Source: Candidatus Zixiibacteriota bacterium (GTDB taxonomy: Bacteria > Zixibacteria > MSB-5A5 > JAABVY01). Taken from it: a DNA stretch of 64,000 nucleotides. The stretch is from positions 62,001-126,000 of the forward strand of contig DSEQ01000036.1 of the NCBI GenBank assembly GCA_011056555.1, given 5' to 3'. The notes below the pieces were generated by a model. That model searched no databases and was not told the DNA's origin. It saw nothing but the letters and a program-made list of their open reading frames with translations. Within the stretch, counting starts at the first letter, position 1. The number at the start of each line of letters is the position of its first letter. This document shows, piece after piece, positions 26,568 through 35,863 of this stretch. Both the position numbers and the translations under genes were made by a program.

Positions 26568-27596
26568 TCAGAGCGCGTCTTCAGCTTCGGTTTTGGCCTC
26601 ACGCAGGGATAAATGCCGGCTGTAGAGATAGTACAAGCCCACCGCAGTTATCACCACATATTGAGCCCCATGCATAATAATAGCCACCCCCCCGGCATCG
26701 GCCCGGGTGACCTCATGGGGATAAATCGAAAGCGCAATATACACCAGGCCATGATACACCCCCACATAGCCCGGAGCATTGGGAAGCACAATACCTAATG
26801 TAACGACAATCAATACGACGAAAGAGGCGGTGATCGGAAGATCGTTCAGCCCGAAAACGAGAAAAATGAAATAATTGGAAAGCGCCGTCAATAACCACAG
26901 CAAAATCGAGTGTATTGAAATCCGAATCATGCTTTTCAGGTTGCCCAGTACCGAAAGCCCCTCAGCGAATTTACTGAACACATCAAGAATGAACGATGAT
27001 AAACCTTGCGGGAAAATACGGGTGACCTTCTTCAGAAAGCCCAGCGTGGGCTCGCTTTTGACCTTAAGGAATATGAGCAGCAAGAACAGCCCTATCGAAA
27101 CCGCCAGCATAATATAGCCGCCATAGACAGTCAGGTGATAAAAATCTCCTTCGGGATTGAGGGGCACCAGACGGAAGATCATGATAATCGCCAGCATCAA
27201 CAGCAGAGTGAACACGTCGAATATTCTTTCCAGCACAATTGTGGCAAATGAGGCGGAACGTGAAAGGTTGCCCAGCCTGCCTATCGAGTATGCGCGCACC
27301 AATTCGCCCATTCGGAGCGGCAGGATATTACTGGCCATGAAACCGACCATAGTGGAGGCAAACAGGTCATGGAGCCCGATACGCTTTATGGGATCGAGCA
27401 TGATTTGCCACCTGAATGCGCGGTAGAACATTGTGAACATCACGATCAGGATGTTGGGAATGACCCACAGATAATTAGCGGTCTGCAGTGTCTGCCATAG
27501 CTCTTGCAGGTCGATCTTCCTGAACATGATATACAGGAAGACAACACTGACCACCCACCCCAGAATTATGGTTATGCGTCGATTGCGGGTGGTCAT
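26568..27596 (-). CDS. Flippase-like membrane protein (LPG synthase TM / UPF0104 family)
   Basis: 342 residues with about eight helices. It fits the lysylphosphatidylglycerol-synthase transmembrane family without the catalytic C-terminal domain: YRAFRWQIML (residues 58-67), NILPLRMGELVRAY (90-103), ERIFDVFTLLLML (121-133) and a PGYVGVYHG motif near 285. Such proteins are thought to move lipids or lipid-linked sugars across the membrane. It overlaps the GT4 gene by four bases, which supports a role in lipid-linked sugar export. Confidence 0.85.
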   Translation of the reverse strand: MTTRNRRITIILGWVVSVVFLYIMFRKIDLQELWQTLQTANYLWVIPNILIVMFTMFYRAFRWQIMLDPIKRIGLHDLFASTMVGFMASNILPLRMGELVRAYSIGRLGNLSRSASFATIVLERIFDVFTLLLMLAIIMIFRLVPLNPEGDFYHLTVYGGYIMLAVSIGLFLLLIFLKVKSEPTLGFLKKVTRIFPQGLSSFILDVFSKFAEGLSVLGNLKSMIRISIHSILLWLLTALSNYFIFLVFGLNDLPITASFVVLIVVTLGIVLPNAPGYVGVYHGLVYIALSIYPHEVTRADAGGVAIIMHGAQYVVITAVGLYYLYSRHLSLREAKTEAEDAL

Positions 27597-28711
27597 CTGC
27601 GTCCTTCTTTAGCTGTCTGCTCGATCAACTCGATCATTTTACGGGATGAGTCGTCCCAGTTAAAACCAGCCGCCCATTCACGGGCTCCCCTATATAAACG
27701 GGTACGTAATTCCTCGTCAGTGAAAATTTTTATTATCTGCGAGGCTATTTGCTCAATATCTCCATACTCGAAAAGCATACCCGATTTACCGTCAGCCACC
27801 GAATCTTTCAGGCCGGGCACCCTCGATGCCAGGGCGGGTGTCCCGCAGGCATTGGCCTCGATATTTGTCAGACCCCAGCCTTCTTTCAGAGACGGGTAAA
27901 CTGTGCACCATGATCTGCGAAACCGCTCGATCTTTGATTCCTTTGAAACAAATCCGAGAAACTCGACTGAATCTGTAATTCCAAGCCTCTCCCCTTCGGC
28001 CTTCAAAGCATTGAGATAATCTCCGCTCCCGACTATCTGCAGGCGCGCATCGGGTACTTCCTCGAGCACTTTGGGCCAGGCGCTGAGAAGATGCTGGATG
28101 GATTTGTATTTTTTAACGCGGCCGAGATAAAGCGCAGTGGGCTGCTCATATTTCTGTACCTTTTCATCATAAGAATAAGTCTCGTGATCAATGCCGCATT
28201 CAATTACCGTAATCCTGTCAGCACGGATGCCGCGTTTAATTAGATCCTCTTTGGTACTTTCTGAAATCACACAATACGGGAATTTCCTGTAAATATACCT
28301 GAGCGGCTGTTCCATGATGTAGATATATGATCCCAGCACAAAATTAATTTCCTGAAAGACGGTTGTTGCAAACAGATGAGGTATAATGACCAGGATGGGG
28401 ATCTTTGTATAAAGCGGCGTATAAAACGGTATCTTGTTTATATCCTCGAGCAGAATATCATAATCATTCTGCTTTAATTCACGCTTGACCATTCCGGGAG
28501 CTACAAAATTGAAGTTCAGCCTCTTGCCCCGGCGAATTACCCTGACCCCATCATAAAAGTCTTCAGGCCCCCCGCCCTCGAAGTCGGAGCACAAGAGCGT
28601 GACCTCATGTCCCCGGGATGCGAATCTCTTCAGGTTTTCCCAGAGGTGAACCTCGGCTCCGCCGCCCATGGGATTTTTGGGGTCCTGCCAGTTTAGCGCC
28701 AGAATCTTCAA
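27593..28711 (-). CDS. Glycosyltransferase family 4 (GT-B fold)
   Basis: 372-residue cytoplasmic glycosyltransferase. The N-terminal acceptor half has MGGGAEVHLWENLKRF (residues 15-30). The donor half has ALYLGRVKKYKSI near 198 and the E-x7-E nucleotide-sugar motif in LKEGWGLTNIEANACGTP near 282-299, the mark of the retaining GT4 family. Start codon is TTG at 28711 with AGGAGG about seven bases upstream. It lies between the DUF2723 gene (two bases apart) and the flippase-like gene (four-base overlap). Confidence 0.9.
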   Translation of the reverse strand: MKILALNWQDPKNPMGGGAEVHLWENLKRFASRGHEVTLLCSDFEGGGPEDFYDGVRVIRRGKRLNFNFVAPGMVKRELKQNDYDILLEDINKIPFYTPLYTKIPILVIIPHLFATTVFQEINFVLGSYIYIMEQPLRYIYRKFPYCVISESTKEDLIKRGIRADRITVIECGIDHETYSYDEKVQKYEQPTALYLGRVKKYKSIQHLLSAWPKVLEEVPDARLQIVGSGDYLNALKAEGERLGITDSVEFLGFVSKESKIERFRRSWCTVYPSLKEGWGLTNIEANACGTPALASRVPGLKDSVADGKSGMLFEYGDIEQIASQIIKIFTDEELRTRLYRGAREWAAGFNWDDSSRKMIELIEQTAKEGRR

Positions 28712-28713
28712 AA

Positions 28714-31524
28714 TCAGCCTCCTGGTTGGATAGTCGGCGAATCGGAGCCGGATCTTTCTATATCCAGGTTCAATTCCTTCAAATTCTCGCTCGATAGACG
28801 GCTCAGCACAGCGTCGTCAGCACGATCAATAAACGTCTGGATCATCTGATTATCGGGATGTTCTTTCTTAAATTGCTCCAAAAATTCGAGATAATAGCCA
28901 TATTGCGGGTCAGAAGCGAATTTTTGAGCGGCGCTGTCGGCCGCAGCGGCGGGATCGAGCCCCTCCTGCCGCAGTTCATTTCTGTACTGGCTGATATCCA
29001 TTGCAAATAAGACATCAAGCATATGACCCGCCGATTCCATCAGCTCTTCCTCAGATGCTCGCTCGACTCTTGCCATGTAGTCATCGATCTCAGCAATTCT
29101 TCCAGCATTCTTCAAATTTTTGGCGAGAAATCTGAAAGCTTCCGCCGGATTTTGCGAGATTTTTACCGCCCGGAAATTCATATCGATAGCTTCATCCCAA
29201 TTTCCGGCATTGAAGACCTCTTCTGCCATTTTGGCCATAATCTTCCAGTAGTTTTCCGCCAGGCGTCTGGCGTTCTCATCCATATACATGGTTGTGTCCG
29301 TAACGCCCTGGGCATTGAATTCATTCAAGAAATAACTGCTGGTAAATTCGGCATTAATACTGTACGGCAGCGTTACAGGGTGAATATTATAGGCGAGTCC
29401 CTCGATCACTGCATGGACCGGGCTTTCTGCAATCGGCTTCATGCGATAGCGAAGTCCGTTAGCATCGACTGTCGTGGCGAATTCAATCGGAGGATCAAAA
29501 TACAATGTCGTGTCCCCCTCTGCCCGGCTGCTGTATCTTTTTATAAAATCGGCATTCCGCATGGGCAGGTCGGGCCACAGTTCAGGCCGGGACGATTTCA
29601 CGATTGCATTGTCTATAATATTGTCGATAACCAGATTGCTGATCGAGTAAAATCCTCTCTCCATCTGTATTGGACGCAACTGGTTAATATCATTGTCGCT
29701 AAATGAGATAGGTACATCAAATTTGTCACGGTGCTGCTTGATATACCAGTCCGCCCGCAAGAGGGATATTACCATCACCCGGACATCGGGACGGATCCCA
29801 TAGGCATACTGCAGGCACCAGAGCGGGAAAGTGTCGTTATCACCGTTGGTGAAAAGTATCGCACCCTGCCGACAGGATGCAAGCAGGTTCTGGGCATAAT
29901 GAAAAGGCAGGTAATTGTCCGATCTGTCACAATAGAAGTAGTTTTCTGAATATGCAAAAACAGGCAGCAATATGCTGAGCGCAAGCACGGCCAAGACTAC
30001 TTTCCTGACATTCTCAGACGGCTGCGATTGCGTAAGAAATTTTGTGACCGCATGAATTATGCCGGCGATTCCGACTCCAATAAACAGCCCGAAAAGTATG
30101 AAACCGGGTGTGAAGAAGTAGTCGCGATCCCGCACCTCCAGGTGATCAATGCCGTATTGGACATTCTCTTCAGTGCCGTCCGCAAAATTCATATAGAGCA
30201 CCAGCCCCACCGTGGAGGCCAATAGAATCAATAAGAGAAATGTGCCCGGCTTCCATTTTCTCCAGACCGCATAGATAACCCCGAACATGCCCAGCGGGAA
30301 GAAAAGCCAGAAAGCCTTTACCGGACTGTACTGCTCGTGGAAAAATCCCCAGAATCCCATGCGTTCATGTGTGCCGAACTGGTTTTCCCACGTCCCTCGG
30401 CGATCGAACATGCGGGCGAACATGCTCTCGGAGCCATACTGTTTTCTTTCCAGAAAATCTCTCACAGATTCCCATGTCTCCGGATCGTTCATGTCGATTA
30501 TGGGATCTGAAAATGACCGTATGGGCGTATAAAGCTGGGAGGAAAATCCTATCAATCCAAAAAGTGTAATCAGCATCCCCATCCGCCAGGCTCTTTTTGT
30601 AGGCCGCAGGCGATAGATCATGAGCGTCAAGAGCGACCATCCGGCCAGGCTGTAGATCAGAATCGGAATCCACGAGTATCCGAATGATACCGCTCCCAGT
30701 AATATTATAATTGGAGCGAAGATAGTATATATCCATCCATCCTTGATCTTGTCCCAGAAATAGACCGAGGTTGCAAATGCCGCCCACAAAGCTGCCACGA
30801 TTAGATAGACCGTCACTGAAACAGGAATTATGCTTAGCACCACAAAGCTCATCAGGAACGGCAGGTTGTAAATGAGCTTCCTATCCATGACCAGCAGGAA
30901 GAGAAAAGCTATGGGCACCACCAGAAAAGAGGTCATATGAATTCCCAGCGCCAGCACTGAAAGAAACGCAAAAGCGTATATGTATTTTTCCCCCTCAAGA
31001 CTCCTGCGAGCATCAACCCATTTAAGGATCAGATAAATCGATGCTGTCATAATCAGCATTGAAAGGCCGTACACCTCGGCCTCGACGGCGTTATTCCAGA
31101 ATGTGCGCGAGAAGGCCATGAACAATGCGCCGGTTACCCCGCCGATATAAACTGTAGCCCGCTTATATATTGTATCAACTTGGCGATACCATTTACGGAT
31201 TATCCAGGTTACTATCAGATATCCGAACATTACAGCAAAGGCCGAGGATATCGATGAAATGATATTAATTCGCCAGGCCACCTCACCAAATGGTATCAGC
31301 ATCGAGAAGACACGGCCGATCAGCATGAATAGCGGGGTTCCCGGTGGATGCGGGATTCCCAGGATATGGGCGCAGGCTATGAATTCACCGCAGTCCCAGT
31401 ACGGCACTGTAGGCTGGACTGTGCGCAGGTAGGTTATAAGCGACAAGAGTAATACAGCGAGAGCCAGGATTATATTTACCCGATCGCGGTCTGTCTGTTT
31501 TGAGTTGCTTTTTATGCCAGCCAT
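28714..31524 (-). CDS. DUF2723 (GT-C fold) membrane glycosyltransferase-like protein
   Basis: 936 residues. The N-terminal DUF2723 signature is clear: VPYWDCGEFIACAHILGIPHPPGTPLF (residues 35-61, with the Asp-Glu pair typical of GT-C catalytic loops) followed by about 12 membrane helices to residue 535. The remaining 400 residues are a soluble extracytoplasmic domain with helix-rich repeats, perhaps TPR-like, near residues 750-910. DUF2723 proteins are O-mannosyltransferase-like; one Bacteroidetes group takes part in general O-glycosylation. It heads a three-gene run with GT4 and a flippase-like gene. Confidence 0.85.
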   Translation of the reverse strand: MAGIKSNSKQTDRDRVNIILALAVLLLSLITYLRTVQPTVPYWDCGEFIACAHILGIPHPPGTPLFMLIGRVFSMLIPFGEVAWRINIISSISSAFAVMFGYLIVTWIIRKWYRQVDTIYKRATVYIGGVTGALFMAFSRTFWNNAVEAEVYGLSMLIMTASIYLILKWVDARRSLEGEKYIYAFAFLSVLALGIHMTSFLVVPIAFLFLLVMDRKLIYNLPFLMSFVVLSIIPVSVTVYLIVAALWAAFATSVYFWDKIKDGWIYTIFAPIIILLGAVSFGYSWIPILIYSLAGWSLLTLMIYRLRPTKRAWRMGMLITLFGLIGFSSQLYTPIRSFSDPIIDMNDPETWESVRDFLERKQYGSESMFARMFDRRGTWENQFGTHERMGFWGFFHEQYSPVKAFWLFFPLGMFGVIYAVWRKWKPGTFLLLILLASTVGLVLYMNFADGTEENVQYGIDHLEVRDRDYFFTPGFILFGLFIGVGIAGIIHAVTKFLTQSQPSENVRKVVLAVLALSILLPVFAYSENYFYCDRSDNYLPFHYAQNLLASCRQGAILFTNGDNDTFPLWCLQYAYGIRPDVRVMVISLLRADWYIKQHRDKFDVPISFSDNDINQLRPIQMERGFYSISNLVIDNIIDNAIVKSSRPELWPDLPMRNADFIKRYSSRAEGDTTLYFDPPIEFATTVDANGLRYRMKPIAESPVHAVIEGLAYNIHPVTLPYSINAEFTSSYFLNEFNAQGVTDTTMYMDENARRLAENYWKIMAKMAEEVFNAGNWDEAIDMNFRAVKISQNPAEAFRFLAKNLKNAGRIAEIDDYMARVERASEEELMESAGHMLDVLFAMDISQYRNELRQEGLDPAAAADSAAQKFASDPQYGYYLEFLEQFKKEHPDNQMIQTFIDRADDAVLSRLSSENLKELNLDIERSGSDSPTIQPGG

Positions 31525-31591
31525 AATCGAACGACTCTTAACCTTTTACCAATCAGGCTTCCCACAGTTTCTGAAGATTATCAAGACTGGC

Positions 31592-31619
31592 AATATATGC
31601 GGCATCAACGATTTAGCAA
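31592..31619 (-). promoter_or_regulatory. Possible promoter for the glycosylation operon
   Basis: Minus strand: TTGCTA (31619-31614), 16-base spacer, TATATT (31597-31592). It lies in the 157-base gap between nusB and the DUF2723 gene. The match is moderate. No clear terminator for the rib operon was seen in the same gap. Confidence 0.3.
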
Positions 31620-31681
31620 GACAATTTTAACCCGGCGCCTCCTCAGTCCGGAGAAATCAAGATAAAATTTTAGACTATGGA

Positions 31682-32101
31682 CTACGCTTCCAACTCCGCT
31701 TTATGGTCCTTGAAAATAGAATTCAAAATGCCATTGACAAAGGATGATGATTCCTCCGTCGAATACTTTTTGGCCAGTTCTATAGCCTCGTTGATGGAGA
31801 CCTTGGAGGGGATATCCGGCATAAACAAGAGCTCGCAAATACTGATCCTGAGAATATTTTTGTCCACCAGGGCAAGGCGGTCTATGTCCCAGTGCCGGGT
31901 GTGATTTCTTATCTCGTCATCAATTGAATTCAGGTGCGTGATAGTCAGATAAAAAAGATCGCCGGCAAATTTCCTGGGTTTTTCCGAAAGTCCGGAGTCC
32001 TGGGAGAGGGTCTCCATTATATCCTCCGGATTGCCGGAAACAGATTCGTAGGCATAAAGACTTTTTAATACCAGTTCGCGGGCTTTTCTGCGTGCGCTCA
32101 A
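31682..32101 (-). CDS. nusB: Transcription antitermination factor NusB
   Basis: 139-residue all-helical RNA-binding protein that acts with NusE (S10) at boxA in rRNA transcription. Characteristic segments: [15 protein letters not shown] (residues 4-18), a mid-region [28 protein letters not shown] (65-92) and the C-terminal [21 protein letters not shown]. It overlaps ribH by four bases. A ribH-nusB pair is one of the most common gene neighbourhoods in bacteria. Confidence 0.95.
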   Translation of the reverse strand: MSARRKARELVLKSLYAYESVSGNPEDIMETLSQDSGLSEKPRKFAGDLFYLTITHLNSIDDEIRNHTRHWDIDRLALVDKNILRISICELLFMPDIPSKVSINEAIELAKKYSTEESSSFVNGILNSIFKDHKAELEA

Positions 32102-32568
32102 CTGAGACTCTCCCTGTAAAGATTAGCCATTTCAATTGCCGATTGAGCGGCGTCCCATCCACGATTGCCGGCCTTGGTTCCGCATCTCTCGATACCCTGC
32201 TCCAGAGTGTCCGCTGTTACCACGCCATAAATTACCGGCAAACCGGTCGCCATCGATATATTCGCAATACCCTTGGAAACCTCTGCCGCAATATACTGAA
32301 AATGCGGAGTGTGTCCGCGTATCAAGGCGCCTAAACAGATGATAGCGTCAAATTTTTTGGAGTTGGCCAGATGATTGGCGACATAGGGAATCTCGAATGA
32401 ACCGGGCACCTTAAAAATCTCGATATTCTCACTGGAAGCATTATGACGAACCAGGCAGTCCAGCGCGCCCTCCTGGAGCTTGGCTGTCAGGAGATCATTG
32501 AAGCGTGATACTATTATCCCGAACTTCAGCCCTTTTGCATCAAGCTTTCCTTCATGAATCTTTGCCAT
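32098..32568 (-). CDS. ribH: 6,7-dimethyl-8-ribityllumazine synthase
   Basis: 156 residues. Condenses the RibD product with dihydroxybutanone phosphate to make the lumazine precursor of riboflavin; forms large icosahedral or pentameric shells. Motifs: VSRFND (20-25), VPGSFEIP (residues 54-61), [24 protein letters not shown] (78-101, with the catalytic His in GHTPH) and [19 protein letters not shown] lies ahead of the ATG. It overlaps nusB by four bases and starts 20 bases after ribBA. Confidence 0.96.
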   Translation of the reverse strand: MAKIHEGKLDAKGLKFGIIVSRFNDLLTAKLQEGALDCLVRHNASSENIEIFKVPGSFEIPYVANHLANSKKFDAIICLGALIRGHTPHFQYIAAEVSKGIANISMATGLPVIYGVVTADTLEQGIERCGTKAGNRGWDAAQSAIEMANLYRESLS

Positions 32569-32588
32569 CTATATTTCTCCTTGGTTTC

Positions 32589-33827
32589 TTATATCATATT
32601 GAAGAGATGTCCCAGCTTCTCTTTTTTACATCTCAGGTATTTCTTGTTGTACTCAGTCGGAGAGGTTTCGCTGGGAACCCTCTCGGTAACCTTCAATCCG
32701 TAACCCTCGACGCCGACAATCTTGCGCGGATTGTTGGTAATTAACCGGACCGTGGAAAGTCCAAGATCGACCAGAATCTGGGCCCCGATACCATAGTCAC
32801 GCAGGTCATCCTTGAATCCCAGCCTGTTGTTGGCCTCGACCGTATCGCATCCATTCTCCTGCAGGTGATATGCTTTAATCTTGTTTGCCAGTCCTATTCC
32901 GCGCCCTTCCTGGCGCATATACAGAAGTACGCCCTGTCCCTCTTTTTCGATCATCCGCATTGCGGCGGCTATCTGGTCCCCGCAGTCGCAGCGCATCGAA
33001 CCAAAAACATCACCGGTAAGACACTCCGAATGAACCCGCACCAGCACATTTTTCTTGTTGCGAATATCACCTTTAACCAGCGCTACATGATTTTTGTGAT
33101 CTATTGCCGAGGAATAAAGATGCAGCCTGAAGTGGCCGTACTTGGTCGGAAAATCGACCTCTTCTTCCTTTGAGACCAGCTTTTCAGTTTGGGTCCTGTA
33201 TTCAATCAGATCCTTGATTGTAATCACTTTCATTCCAAACTTCTCGGCGATTTCCATCAAACGCGGCACACGGGCCATCTCGCCGTCTTCATCCATAATC
33301 TCACACAATACGCCTGACTGGTGGAGGCCTGCCAGTCGAGTCAGATCGACTGAAGCCTCGGTGTGCCCCGCTCGCACCAGCACGCCGCCTTGCACAGCCT
33401 TGAGGGGGAAGATATGTCCTGGACGGGCCAGATCATGGGGCTGGGTATCCGGATGTACGAGGGTCTTGATCGTTATGGCACGATCCCGAGCGGAGATACC
33501 GGTGGTAGTGCCGCTTACAGCGTCGACAGATACTGTGAAATTAGTACCCAGCTTAGACGTATTGCGCTGGGCCATCGACTCCAGCTCCAGCTGGTTGATC
33601 CTCTCCTCTGTCAGGGAAACACAGATCAGCCCACGTCCCTCTTTGGCCAGAAAGTTGACATGATCCGGGGTAACCATCTCGGCAGCCATGATAAAATCGC
33701 CTTCATTCTCCCGATCCTCGTCATCAACTACAATGACCATTTTGCCGATCCTGATATCCTCGATAGCATCGGGAATAGAAGCAAAGTCGTATTTGTCGCG
33801 ACTGTCTTTAATTCTTAAAGTAGCCAT
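32589..33827 (-). CDS. ribBA: Bifunctional 3,4-dihydroxy-2-butanone-4-phosphate synthase / GTP cyclohydrolase II
   Basis: 412 residues. Residues 1-210 are RibB ([22 protein letters not shown] near 36-57, [14 protein letters not shown] near 150), which makes the four-carbon unit from ribulose-5-phosphate. Residues 215-412 are RibA, GTP cyclohydrolase II, with zinc ligands in [17 protein letters not shown] and the catalytic segment [14 protein letters not shown]. Both domains keep their active-site residues, so the fusion supplies both riboflavin precursors. It lies 14 bases after ribE. Confidence 0.96.
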   Translation of the reverse strand: MATLRIKDSRDKYDFASIPDAIEDIRIGKMVIVVDDEDRENEGDFIMAAEMVTPDHVNFLAKEGRGLICVSLTEERINQLELESMAQRNTSKLGTNFTVSVDAVSGTTTGISARDRAITIKTLVHPDTQPHDLARPGHIFPLKAVQGGVLVRAGHTEASVDLTRLAGLHQSGVLCEIMDEDGEMARVPRLMEIAEKFGMKVITIKDLIEYRTQTEKLVSKEEEVDFPTKYGHFRLHLYSSAIDHKNHVALVKGDIRNKKNVLVRVHSECLTGDVFGSMRCDCGDQIAAAMRMIEKEGQGVLLYMRQEGRGIGLANKIKAYHLQENGCDTVEANNRLGFKDDLRDYGIGAQILVDLGLSTVRLITNNPRKIVGVEGYGLKVTERVPSETSPTEYNKKYLRCKKEKLGHLFNMI

Positions 33828-33841
33828 GTCTCTTACTCCGT

Positions 33842-34483
33842 CTAAAATCCCGCCCGGCGGAATGTCTCCATATCGACATTGCCCTGTCGGGCCCGGTATG
33901 GATTTATAATCTGTTGCACATATTTTCCAATTAAATCAAACTCCAGGTTTACCGCATCCCCAGGCTTGAGCCAGGGGAAATTAGTCATCTCCCAGGTATG
34001 AGGAATTATGGATACGCCGAATAATCCCGGGCCTGCTTGAGTGACTGTCAAGCTCACGCCATTTATCGCTATCGAGCCTTTGGGCACCACCAGATTATCG
34101 AATTCAACCGGATAACCGATTTCCAGCTCCCAGCTTCCCTCGATTCTGCGAATTGTTTTTACCTGCCCCAGGCAGTCGATATGGCCGCTGACCATATGAC
34201 CGCCCATACGGCTGTCGGGACGCAGGGCTAGCTCGAGATTTACCGGATCGCCGTTTCTCAGGTTACCCAGATTGGTCTTCCGAAGAGTCTCCGTGATTGT
34301 GTTAACCGTAAATCGGTCGGCCCTCACCTCAACCGCTGTCTGGCAGGCGCCGTCAATATTCACGCTGTCGCCTATCTTTATCTCAGGTGACAATTTTACG
34401 GCCATTACTTCAAGTATCAGATCACCACTTTGCAGGCTGGCCGACTGTACTTTTCCAACTTCTTCAATCAGACCGGTGAACAT
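33842..34483 (-). CDS. ribE: Riboflavin synthase
   Basis: 213-residue trimeric riboflavin synthase (alpha type). It shows the internal duplication of the family: [12 protein letters not shown] at the N-terminus with [15 protein letters not shown] near 57-71, then a second copy from about residue 97 ([24 protein letters not shown]-like segment ending [12 protein letters not shown]). It converts two lumazine molecules to riboflavin and a pyrimidine. GGAG lies seven bases ahead of the ATG, three bases past the ribD stop. Confidence 0.95.
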   Translation of the reverse strand: MFTGLIEEVGKVQSASLQSGDLILEVMAVKLSPEIKIGDSVNIDGACQTAVEVRADRFTVNTITETLRKTNLGNLRNGDPVNLELALRPDSRMGGHMVSGHIDCLGQVKTIRRIEGSWELEIGYPVEFDNLVVPKGSIAINGVSLTVTQAGPGLFGVSIIPHTWEMTNFPWLKPGDAVNLEFDLIGKYVQQIINPYRARQGNVDMETFRRAGF

Positions 34484-34486
34484 CTT

Positions 34487-35569
34487 CTAACTCCAAATCG
34501 GATATCCGCAGACCCAGATATCCTCTCCTTTCTTCAAATACTCTACTTCAGACAAATATATCGAATGCTCCAATATATCGATACCCAGATTCTGGAAGGC
34601 CGGAATTCCGGCGCCGATAATTTTGGGCGCAATACCTATATAAATTTTATCCACCAGTTTTCTTTTCAGAAAAGACGTGAATAAAAGCGATCCGCCCTCC
34701 ACAAGAATCGAGCTGATACTCTGGTTGGCGGCTTTGATAAGAAGACTGGTGAGATTGAGCGTGTCGTCTTCGTAGGCATCGACCGACCACATAATGGCAT
34801 TCTGCCTGTGGTTCTGGATATCTCTATCATTGGGCGGAGCAGCGATAATGGTTTTGTTGTCGTCGTTATCCTTGAAGAGATGCAGGTCGGTTGGAAGCTC
34901 CGTCCTGTCCTGCAGCACTATCCTGTATGGGTCCTTGCCTTCCACGTGCCGTACGGTCAGGCGCGGATTATCTATAACCGCAGTCCTGGCTCCAATTGCA
35001 ATCGCATCCACATGAGACCTTAAGGTATGCACAAAGGATCTCGACTCCTCCGAGGTTATCCACTTGGGACGGCCGGTGGTGTCGGCAATTCTGGAATCCA
35101 GGGTCTGGGCCGCTTTCATTATCACGAAGGGCATGCTGGTGGTGATATACTTGAAAAATATCTCGTTTTGCTTGCGCGCCTGTTCTTCCAGCAGACCGAC
35201 ATCAACGGTAATACCGGCATCCATCATCATGCTGATCGATCTGCCGTTGGTCTTCGGATTGGGGTCAACAGTCGAAACCACCACCCGCTTGAAACCGGCC
35301 TCCATGATCGAGTTGACGCAGGGCGGCGTTTTACCGTGATGAGAGCAGGGCTCCAGGGTCAGGTAAAGAGTTGCACCTTTGCATGAAGAATTGGCGCTGC
35401 GCATGGCATTGATTTCGGCATGGGGACCGCCATAGAATTCATGGTAACCTTCCCCCATAATCTGGCCGTCTTTCACTATGACCGCGCCTACCACCGGGTT
35501 GGGTGAAACTTTGCCGCGCCCCTTTTCGGCCAGACCAAGGGCCCGCTGCATTAAGGTGATGTCGTCCAC
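34487..35569 (-). CDS. ribD: Bifunctional diaminohydroxyphosphoribosylaminopyrimidine deaminase / reductase
   Basis: 360 residues. Residues 1-145 are the zinc deaminase (HAEINAM near 50 and PCSHHGKTPPC near 73-83, which hold the His-Glu and two Cys ligands). The rest is the NADPH-dependent reductase (GRPKWITSEESRSFVH, AIAIGARTAVIDNPRLTVR, VEGGSLLFTSFL). Start codon is GTG at 35569 with GGAG 11 bases upstream. It is the first gene after the FMN riboswitch, so it is expected to be shut off when FMN is plentiful. Confidence 0.95.
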   Translation of the reverse strand: MDDITLMQRALGLAEKGRGKVSPNPVVGAVIVKDGQIMGEGYHEFYGGPHAEINAMRSANSSCKGATLYLTLEPCSHHGKTPPCVNSIMEAGFKRVVVSTVDPNPKTNGRSISMMMDAGITVDVGLLEEQARKQNEIFFKYITTSMPFVIMKAAQTLDSRIADTTGRPKWITSEESRSFVHTLRSHVDAIAIGARTAVIDNPRLTVRHVEGKDPYRIVLQDRTELPTDLHLFKDNDDNKTIIAAPPNDRDIQNHRQNAIMWSVDAYEDDTLNLTSLLIKAANQSISSILVEGGSLLFTSFLKRKLVDKIYIGIAPKIIGAGIPAFQNLGIDILEHSIYLSEVEYLKKGEDIWVCGYPIWS

Positions 35570-35587
35570 GTTTCAATAAGCTCCAAT

Positions 35588-35613
35588 AAAAAACCCAAAG
35601 CCTGTGCTCCGGG
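35588..35613 (-). terminator. ribD leader: Terminator hairpin of the FMN riboswitch expression platform
   Basis: Minus strand: CCCGGAGC (35613-35606), loop ACAG (35605-35602), GCTTTGGG (35601-35594), an 8-bp stem with two G-U pairs, followed directly by six T (35593-35588). It stands between the aptamer and the ribD start, which is what a transcription-attenuation riboswitch needs. Confidence 0.75.
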
Positions 35614-35662
35614 GTGGACGACTGCGGCCCGAATAAAATAGACCGCTACATATTCTGTCAAC

Positions 35663-35781
35663 CTCTTCTCCCATCCGGACTGTACCGTCGGCAACCGAAT
35701 TTCACGGTTTCTGCGGACCTTTGTCGGATCCGCTCGCGGGCTTTAACCGCCGGTTGAGGAATTTCGCCTCACCCCGAAGAG
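35663..35781 (-). ncRNA. FMN riboswitch (RFN element)
   Basis: Read on the minus strand, the conserved RFN core is complete: TTCGGGGTGAGGCGAAATTC at the 5' side, then ACCGGCGGTTAAAGCCCGCG, then GATCCGAC, GAAATTCGG, and GCCGACGGTACAGTCCGGAT with GGGAGAAG at the 3' side. The closing P1 helix pairs CTCTTC (35781-35776) with GAAGAG (35668-35663). It senses FMN and controls the ribD-ribE-ribBA-ribH-nusB operon. A terminator-type platform follows at 35613-35588. Confidence 0.97.
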
Positions 35782-35793
35782 CAATTTTCACAT

Positions 35794-35821
35794 ATCTTAT
35801 AATATTTTACGCAAATGTCAA
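35794..35821 (-). promoter_or_regulatory. Predicted promoter for the riboflavin operon
   Basis: Minus strand: perfect TTGACA (35821-35816), 16-base spacer, TAAGAT (35799-35794). Transcription would begin only a few bases before the riboswitch aptamer, as is usual. It lies right behind the stop of the membrane TPR gene. Confidence 0.55.
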
Positions 35822-35841
35822 GTAAGATTGGAGTAATATTT

Positions 35842-35863
35842 GCCGAAAATCATCATTTTCAGC
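35842..35863 (-). terminator. Hairpin overlapping the stop of the membrane TPR gene, possible weak terminator
   Basis: Minus strand: GCTGAAAAT, loop GATG, ATTTTCGGC (35863-35842), a 9-bp stem with one T-G pair that includes the stop codon. No T-run follows, so it would be a weak intrinsic terminator at best. Confidence 0.3.
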
